From Tepidisphaeraceae bacterium (GTDB lineage Bacteria; Planctomycetota; Phycisphaerae; Tepidisphaerales; Tepidisphaeraceae), in contig JANWHF010000057.1 of NCBI GenBank assembly GCA_025450555.1, positions 1 to 8,810 of the forward strand: a DNA stretch of 8,810 nt. Reading direction: 5' to 3'. Position numbers and translations under genes: made by a program. This document shows, piece by piece, positions 1 through 4,694 of the stretch (position 1 is its first letter; the number at the start of each line of letters is the position of its first letter). Below the pieces are notes generated by a model. The model saw nothing but the letters and a program-made list of their open reading frames with translations, did not search any database and was not told where the DNA came from.

Positions 1-1574
1 GCCGTCGCGAGCACGGTCTGATCGTCTCCGTCACTGGGCACAACCGGCCACCATTGTTTGACCACCGCGCCGACTAACGCATTGCGCTCCGATGCGGCAA
101 TCATTGCGATCATCGGATTGGCAGCCGATCGAATCACCAGTGCGGGTGGCGTCGATGCGTTGATGGGCGACGAGCTCTTGAGCGACAGGCGCGTCAGGCG
201 AGCGCGCCCAGGCCCCAGCGCTTGGGTAATAAAACTCTCCTGGCTCCGTGGCCCCAGGATGACCCATACGCCGTGCCCGCCATCGGCATAATCGAGCAGT
301 TTCCCCTCGACGTCCGGCGGAAGCTGCGCGACATCATTGAGCACGACCACGTCATAATCGTCGAGCTTCTCCGCGCTGCTGTCGGCGGCGCTGACGATCT
401 TCGGCTGGATCAGCGTCGGCGCCGTCGAATGCAGATCAACCGGCTGCATCGCCGCCGCCAGGAATTGGCTGGCGCTGAAGCTGCCGGCGGAGGTGAGTTG
501 GCCATCGATAATGAGCACCGGGAGCTTCTGCCAGACCTGCACCGACGCCACGCTGCTGTTGTCGGCCGGCAGGGCGTCGATCAGGTCGGTCCAGATGCGG
601 ATCCAGTGCGAGCCAGCCAGCGAAAACGTATGGTCAAAATGAATCGTGCTCGATTGCCCGACACCCAGCCGCTCGAGATGCATGGGTGGGCCAGCATCCT
701 GCCCGTCAATCGTCAAGTGAATATTGACGCTCGAAATGTCCTTCGCCCCGATGTTGTTGATGCTGGAGGTGATCTGAATCGGGCGGTTGATGCCCACCAG
801 ATGCGGCTCAATGCTGATGTCGCCGATCGCGACATCGGAAGTCGAATCATCGGCATGGAGCGCCAGCGTATGCACCGGCAGCTTGGCGGAGGGTCGGTCG
901 GCCGGCCCCGAGGTCGCGAGGCTCCAGGCCGGCGTCTGCCCGACCTGCCAGTTGGTCTTCTGCTCATCGCTGGCGACGATCACCAACTTGCGGGCATTGC
1001 GACCGTGATCGAGAAAGGCACGCGCCGAATCGATCGCCTGGGGAATCGAGCAATCGGTCAGTCCAGGTTTGAGCTGGGAAAGAGCCTGTAGCAATCCCGG
1101 CACATCCCGCGCCGACGCCGGCACGGCTGCCAACGATCGCGGTTGATGCTCGGCAAGAATCACTGAGAGCGTATCGCCGCGGCGCATCGCCGAGGCCACT
1201 TGTTGAACGGCTCCGCGCTCTTCGTCAAAGACGGTGTGGTCGCCGCTGCGCCGACCCGTCGAAAGCGAATGATCGACGACGACGGCAATATCCACCGGCG
1301 CCTTACCCGCTAGCGGGTTGTAATGACTGCCCTGCACGAGGGGCCGCGACAATGCCCATCCGAGAAGCAGCAGGGCCGCCACGCGGGCAGCCATCAAAAG
1401 CCAATGTTCAACCTTCTTTCGACGCTTCGATTTGAGCGGCGATTCCAGCAGAAACTGCATGGCGCCCCAACGAATCGGCGTCGTCCGCTGGCGATGCAGC
1501 AGGTGAATGACGATCGGAATCGCTGCCGCCAGCATTCCGACACCCAGGATGGCCCAGCCCATGAGAAACGTCAT
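1..1574 (-). CDS. BatA-type membrane-anchored vWA domain protein (3' end beyond the window)
   Basis: This open frame starts at the ATG at 1574-1572 and runs without a stop to base 1, giving 524 visible residues; the C-terminus lies outside the window. Residues 1-80 match the BatA N-terminal domain pattern: a hydrophobic helix (about 5-26, ending HLLHRQR), a basic stretch around KSKRRKK (48-54), then a second helix (about 59-77) ending in SRP. A von Willebrand A domain follows (about 94-240). Its MIDAS residues appear intact: DHSLS (D101, S103, S105), T173 and D202 in VIVASDEQ. Residues about 246-348 look like a CARDB/Ig-type beta domain. Residues 405-440 (DDYDVVVLNDV, then GGHGVWVILG) resemble the class I glutamine-amidotransferase-like fold common in this family. 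The likely location is the inner membrane with the vWA part periplasmic. It is the third gene of a MoxR operon, 6 nt after the DUF58 gene, which suggests translational coupling. The exact ligand is unknown. Confidence 0.88.
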   Translation of the reverse strand, partial: MTFLMGWAILGVGMLAAAIPIVIHLLHRQRTTPIRWGAMQFLLESPLKSKRRKKVEHWLLMAARVAALLLLGWALSRPLVQGSHYNPLAGKAPVDIAVVVDHSLSTGRRSGDHTVFDEERGAVQQVASAMRRGDTLSVILAEHQPRSLAAVPASARDVPGLLQALSQLKPGLTDCSIPQAIDSARAFLDHGRNARKLVIVASDEQKTNWQVGQTPAWSLATSGPADRPSAKLPVHTLALHADDSTSDVAIGDISIEPHLVGINRPIQITSSINNIGAKDISSVNIHLTIDGQDAGPPMHLERLGVGQSSTIHFDHTFSLAGSHWIRIWTDLIDALPADNSSVASVQVWQKLPVLIIDGQLTSAGSFSASQFLAAAMQPVDLHSTAPTLIQPKIVSAADSSAEKLDDYDVVVLNDVAQLPPDVEGKLLDYADGGHGVWVILGPRSQESFITQALGPGRARLTRLSLKSSSPINASTPPALVIRSAANPMIAMIAASERNALVGAVVKQWWPVVPSDGDDQTVLAT

Positions 1575-1580
1575 GGTCGG

Positions 1581-2486
1581 CTACTTCCTCCCCATCCGGA
1601 TCGCCAGGTAATCGGTCAATGCCGCATCGAATGGCCGGCTCGTGTCGAGCACGACATGGTTCACCTGTAGTTTCCCCGCGGCATCGCCGATGGCCTTCAT
1701 GTGGTTCGCGAGGTTTTCCAGATAAATCCGCCGCGTCAGAGCCGGATCGAGCTTCAGCCGCCGGCCGGGCTGCTCGAGATCATCGAAGAGACTCCAGTTG
1801 CGGAATGGAAATTCGATCTCGTCATGAGCCATCACCTGCATGAGCAGCACTTCGTGGCGCTTGTGGCGAAGATGATGTAATGCTTCGATCAGCGCCGGCG
1901 CCTGATCGAATAAATCAGAGATGACGATGACCATGCCGCGATGGCTGACTCGCTCGGCAATTTCATGAAGGATCGGCGCGATGCCCGATTCACCCGCCGG
2001 CTGCGTGTCATCCAGCGCGCGAAGCAGCCGCATAAGCTGCGCCGGCGTCGACTTTGCGGGAATGAAGGTGCGGATCTGCGTATCGAATGTCGCCAGGCCG
2101 GCGGAATCCTGCTGATGCAGTACCAGGTATCCAAGGCAGGCGGCCAGGAATTGGCCGTAGCGGAATTTGCTTAAGGCATCGTTCTTTCCACGATAAGCCA
2201 TCGATCCGCTGGCATCCAGCACGAGGTGAGCGCGCAGGTTCGTGGAGACTTCATATTGCTTGATGTAATAGCGCTCGCTCTTGGCGTAGATGCGCCAATC
2301 GAGCCGCTTCAGATCGTCTCCCGGCACGTATTGCCGATGCTGCGCGAAATCCAGCGCGAACCCCACGTGCGGCGAGCGATGCAGCCCCTGAACGAATCCG
2401 TCCATCACCTGGCGCGCCACAAGCTCCATCTTTCCGATGTTCTGGAGCACGCGCGGGTCGAGGAGGGATGAGGAGGTGGTGGTCAT
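1581..2486 (-). CDS. DUF58 domain-containing vWA protein of the MoxR module
   Basis: A 301-residue protein of the DUF58 family, the usual partner of MoxR ATPases. Residues 36-80 carry the family block: HRSPHVGFALDFAQHRQYVP, then the LDWRIYAKSERYYIKQYE segment. A vWA domain follows with an intact MIDAS start DASGSM (D91, S93, S95) and a later acidic residue in VISDLFD (D191). No signal peptide or hydrophobic membrane segment is evident, so this version is probably cytoplasmic; longer DUF58 proteins often have N-terminal helices that are absent here. The ATG at 2486 lies 15 nt after the moxR stop and has no clear Shine-Dalgarno, but the N-terminus is of normal length for the short DUF58 type. 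By family knowledge it probably binds a divalent metal and is a client or partner of the upstream ATPase. No specific substrate can be inferred. Confidence 0.93.
   Translation of the reverse strand: MTTTSSSLLDPRVLQNIGKMELVARQVMDGFVQGLHRSPHVGFALDFAQHRQYVPGDDLKRLDWRIYAKSERYYIKQYEVSTNLRAHLVLDASGSMAYRGKNDALSKFRYGQFLAACLGYLVLHQQDSAGLATFDTQIRTFIPAKSTPAQLMRLLRALDDTQPAGESGIAPILHEIAERVSHRGMVIVISDLFDQAPALIEALHHLRHKRHEVLLMQVMAHDEIEFPFRNWSLFDDLEQPGRRLKLDPALTRRIYLENLANHMKAIGDAAGKLQVNHVVLDTSRPFDAALTDYLAIRMGRK
1587..1591 (-). promoter_or_regulatory. Shine-Dalgarno for the BatA-type gene
   Basis: On the minus strand GGAGG lies inside the last codons of the DUF58 gene, 12 nt before the ATG at 1574. The spacing is rather long, but it is the best anti-16S match near this start and supports it over the in-frame ATG four codons further in (1562-1560). 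Confidence 0.45.
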
Positions 2487-2501
2487 ACGACAACAACATC
2501 T

Positions 2502-3521
2502 TTACGCGGCCTCCGCCTTGGATCGCGGGATTTCTTTGAGCAACCGATCGATGAGGCGATCGCTGGTCATGCCTGATGCTTCGGCACTGAAGGTGGTCAT
2601 CACGCGGTGGCGCAGCACCGGATGGGCAACTTTGGCGATATCCTCGGTCGTCACATGAACGCGGCCTTGCAGGATTGCGCGGGCTTTGCCGGCCATGATT
2701 AAATAAATGCTGGCGCGCGGGCCGGCTCCCCATTGCACCATTTCATTGATGAATGCTGGGACTTCCGCCTCGCCGGGCCGCGTCGCGCGCACGAGATCGC
2801 GGGCATAGGCGTAAACATGTTCGGCCACCGGAACCCGGCGAACAATTTGCTGAAGATTCTGAATCGCCTGCCCATCGAGCAGCCGGCTGACCTGCGGGCG
2901 ATAGTCGGTCGTCGCCTGCTTCATGATCTGGATCTCGTCGGCCGGCGTCGGATAGCGCACGCGCACCATGAACATAAACCGGTCGAGCTGCGCCTCGGGC
3001 AGCGGATAGGTGCCTTCCTGCTCGATGGGGTTCTGCGTGGCCAGCACGAAGAACGGCTCGGGAAGCTCGAAGGTATTTTCGCCAACCGTCACGCGATGCT
3101 CCTGCATCGCTTCGAGCAGTGCCGCCTGGGTCTTGGGCGGCGTGCGGTTGATTTCATCGGCCAGCACCATGTTGGCAAAGATCGGTCCGCGCACGAAGCG
3201 GAAGATTCGCTTGCCGGTGGTGTGATCTTCTTCCAGCACGTCGGTGCCGGTGATGTCGGAAGGCATCAGATCAGGCGTAAACTGGATGCGCTTGAAGCTC
3301 AGGTGCAGCACGTCGCTGATCGTTCGCACGAGCAAGGTCTTAGCGAGCCCCGGGACGCCGACGAGCAGTACGTGTCCCTGGCAGAACATGGCGGTGAGGA
3401 CCTGCTCGACCACTTCCTGCTGGCCGACGATGATCTTCCCCAGCTCGGCGGCCATCGTCTGGTAGGCGCGCGATAATTGCTCGACGGCTTGGAGGTCGCC
3501 GGACGAATTTGTGGATGACAT
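2502..3521 (-). CDS. MoxR-family AAA+ ATPase
   Basis: A 339-residue MoxR-type AAA+ ATPase, normal length for the family. All nucleotide-handling motifs are present: Walker A GVPGLAKT (55-62), Walker B VLADEINR (119-126, D122/E123), sensor 1 ATQNP (161-165), the arginine-finger region LPEAQLDRF (174-182) and sensor 2 GAGPRAS (265-271, R269). Such ATPases form ring oligomers thought to act as chaperones or metal-insertion factors for vWA proteins. That fits the two vWA genes directly downstream on the same strand. I chose the ATG at 3521: its first 25 residues lead straight into the family-conserved helix ending IIVGQ. The frame stays open upstream to 3854, but that extension is basic, Cys-rich and crosses the inverted repeat at 3615-3668, so it is very unlikely to be coding. 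It is the first gene of the operon, so its promoter should lie in 3522-3792. I could not identify one with confidence. Confidence 0.96.
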   Translation of the reverse strand: MSSTNSSGDLQAVEQLSRAYQTMAAELGKIIVGQQEVVEQVLTAMFCQGHVLLVGVPGLAKTLLVRTISDVLHLSFKRIQFTPDLMPSDITGTDVLEEDHTTGKRIFRFVRGPIFANMVLADEINRTPPKTQAALLEAMQEHRVTVGENTFELPEPFFVLATQNPIEQEGTYPLPEAQLDRFMFMVRVRYPTPADEIQIMKQATTDYRPQVSRLLDGQAIQNLQQIVRRVPVAEHVYAYARDLVRATRPGEAEVPAFINEMVQWGAGPRASIYLIMAGKARAILQGRVHVTTEDIAKVAHPVLRHRVMTTFSAEASGMTSDRLIDRLLKEIPRSKAEAA

Positions 3522-3792
3522 ACTTGCTTTACCTGTTGGTAATGAAGGCTGTTGAGCGAAGGCGACTTCGTAATGTAGAACGTCTGCGCCCTCGTGCAGG
3601 CAACCGTCGCATACTCGCTTGCGGCTTCGCGCCTGTCGTAGAGCTCTCGTGCGCGAAGCCGCAAGCGACGTGGGCGGTCGATGCGGCGAAATCCGGGTCT
3701 TTCGTTCTTTCCAAACCGATACGCATTGCTCCAGAGCGATGGTCTCCTTATTCCCTCTTGCCAAAGGTCGTTTCCTGCGACACCTTAATCGC
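3522..3792. other. Divergent intergenic region (moxR operon / lactonase gene)
   Basis: These 271 bases separate two divergently transcribed genes and should hold both promoters. The only strong feature is the inverted repeat at 3615-3668. On the plus side TTGCTC and TATTCC, 17 nt apart just after 3725, are a poor sigma-70-like pair. On the minus side nothing resembles both promoter boxes at proper spacing. Open frames crossing the region are extensions of the flanking genes and encode basic, low-similarity peptide. Confidence 0.6.
3615..3668. repeat. Perfect 18-nt inverted repeat with 18-nt loop
   Basis: The left arm TCGCTTGCGGCTTCGCGC (3615-3632) is the exact reverse complement of the right arm GCGCGAAGCCGCAAGCGA (3651-3668). 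The 18-nt spacer contains the smaller palindrome AGAGCTCT (3640-3647). Pairing stops at both outer ends. In RNA this would be a very stable hairpin. It lies between two divergent genes, so an ordinary transcription terminator is not the natural explanation, and no T-run follows either arm. It could be a REP-like dispersed element, a small non-autonomous mobile element, or a regulator site. Confidence 0.9.
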
Positions 3793-4512
3793 ATGGAAGC
3801 ACACATTAAAGTCGCGACAACCCCGGCAGACGTTGCAAGGCAGGCGGCGGACATCGTTGTGGCCTCGGCACAGAGCGCGATTGCGGAGAAGGGTTCGTTT
3901 TCATTAGCCCTTTCGGGCGGCCGGACGCCTGAGGCGCTTTACACGTTGCTGGCATCGGAGCCATACCGATCACAGGTCGACTGGTCGCGTACGGAGTTTT
4001 ACTTTGGGGATGAGCGTTGTGTGCCGCCCGATTCTCCGCAGAGCAATTACGGGATGGCGCGACGCACCTTAGCAGCCGCCCCGATACCAGAAACCAACTT
4101 CCATCGCATGCGCGGCGAGATCGAGCCGGAGCAGGCAGCCAGGGAATATGGCCAGCTCCTGAAGCAGAAGTTCGGCGACGGAGGCATCGATCTGGTGCTG
4201 CTGGGAATGGGCGACGATGGGCACACGGCCAGCCTCTTTCCGCATACGTCAGCCTTGGACGAGCAGGAGCATCGGTGCGTGGCCAATTATGTGGAAAAGC
4301 TCAGCACTTCGCGGATTACCTTGACGGCTCCCTTCATCAATCGCAGCGGAGGTGTGCTGGTGCTGGTGGCGGGGGCGGAAAAAGCCGCGCGCGTTCATGA
4401 GGTGCTGGAGGGGGCGAAGGATCCGCATCGGTTGCCGATCCAGATGATCAATCCGGGAAGCGGTCGACTGACCTGGATCCTCGATGCCGGGGCGGCAGGA
4501 ATGCATAACTGA
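3793..4512 (+). CDS. pgl: 6-phosphogluconolactonase
   Basis: A 239-residue protein of the Pgl/DevB type, which hydrolyses 6-phosphogluconolactone to 6-phosphogluconate, the second step of the oxidative pentose-phosphate pathway, in the cytoplasm. Family motifs are clear: SGGRTPEALY (41-50), FGDERCVPPD (71-80) with SNYGMAR (84-90), the active-site block LGMGDDGHTASLFP (137-150), RITLTAP (174-180) and a C-terminal NPGSGRLTWILD segment. Length is typical of the family (about 230-260). I chose the ATG at 3793 because alignable sequence begins at once with IKVATTPADVA. An in-frame ATG at 3739 would add 18 residues and cannot be excluded; neither has a good Shine-Dalgarno. It is divergent from the moxR operon and separated from the next gene by 182 nt. 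No glucose-6-phosphate dehydrogenase or 6-phosphogluconate dehydrogenase gene is visible beside it. Confidence 0.96.
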   Translation: MEAHIKVATTPADVARQAADIVVASAQSAIAEKGSFSLALSGGRTPEALYTLLASEPYRSQVDWSRTEFYFGDERCVPPDSPQSNYGMARRTLAAAPIPETNFHRMRGEIEPEQAAREYGQLLKQKFGDGGIDLVLLGMGDDGHTASLFPHTSALDEQEHRCVANYVEKLSTSRITLTAPFINRSGGVLVLVAGAEKAARVHEVLEGAKDPHRLPIQMINPGSGRLTWILDAGAAGMHN

Positions 4513-4553
4513 GTTCCAAACCAGTCTGCTCTCGCCCGCGGCGCTATATCCGG

Positions 4554-4559
4554 TATAAT
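4554..4559 (+). promoter_or_regulatory. Possible -10 element (TATAAT)
   Basis: A perfect sigma-70 -10 hexamer lies 135 nt before the ATG of the surface-protein gene in an otherwise GC-rich stretch. At 16-18 nt upstream there is only CTCGCC-like sequence, so no good -35 box, and no extended -10 TG. If used, it gives a 5' leader of about 128 nt. Confidence 0.35.
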
Positions 4560-4682
4560 CGTAAGCATCAGCCCACCACGGCAGGCAGCGAAGAGCTCGC
4601 TCAATGGGCAAACGGAACACGGCCCGGGCTCATCGCGTAGAATCACTGTAATCCAAGCAAGGCGAAGGTCGGGAGAATTTTC

Positions 4683-4686
4683 GGAG
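4683..4686 (+). promoter_or_regulatory. Shine-Dalgarno for the LEPR-XLL protein gene
   Basis: GGAG lies 8 nt before the ATG at 4695, a good spacing. It is one of the clearer ribosome-binding sites in the window and supports this start, which also places the LEPR-XLL motif near residue 35. Confidence 0.6.
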
Positions 4687-4694
4687 CACGCTTC

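Larger units (their letters stand above)
4513..4694 (+). other. Intergenic leader of the LEPR-XLL surface-protein gene
   Basis: This 182-nt gap holds a TATAAT hexamer, a small nested stem and a Shine-Dalgarno. The nested stem has outer arms GCCCA (4571-4575) and TGGGC (4605-4609), and inner arms AGCGA (4587-4591) and TCGCT (4597-4601) around a 5-nt loop. I see no strong intrinsic terminator after the lactonase stop and no match I recognise to a known riboswitch. Confidence 0.5.

Noticed and set aside
222..1091. A 289-codon plus-strand frame
   Set aside because: It lies antisense to the BatA-type gene, which has membrane helices and a full MIDAS motif. The plus-strand product is an Arg/His/Gln-rich shadow.
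2733..3476. A 247-codon plus-strand frame
   Set aside because: It is antisense to the core of the MoxR ATPase, whose motifs are all intact. The plus-strand product is His/Arg-rich shadow sequence.
3619..3792. N-terminal extension of the lactonase from a TTG at 3619
   Set aside because: The extension encodes Arg-rich non-homologous sequence starting inside the inverted repeat. The ATG at 3793 gives a standard-length protein.
3522..3854. N-terminal extension of the MoxR protein to 3854
   Set aside because: The extra 111 residues are unlike MoxR, run through the inverted repeat and overlap the divergent lactonase gene. The ATG at 3521 gives the normal family length.
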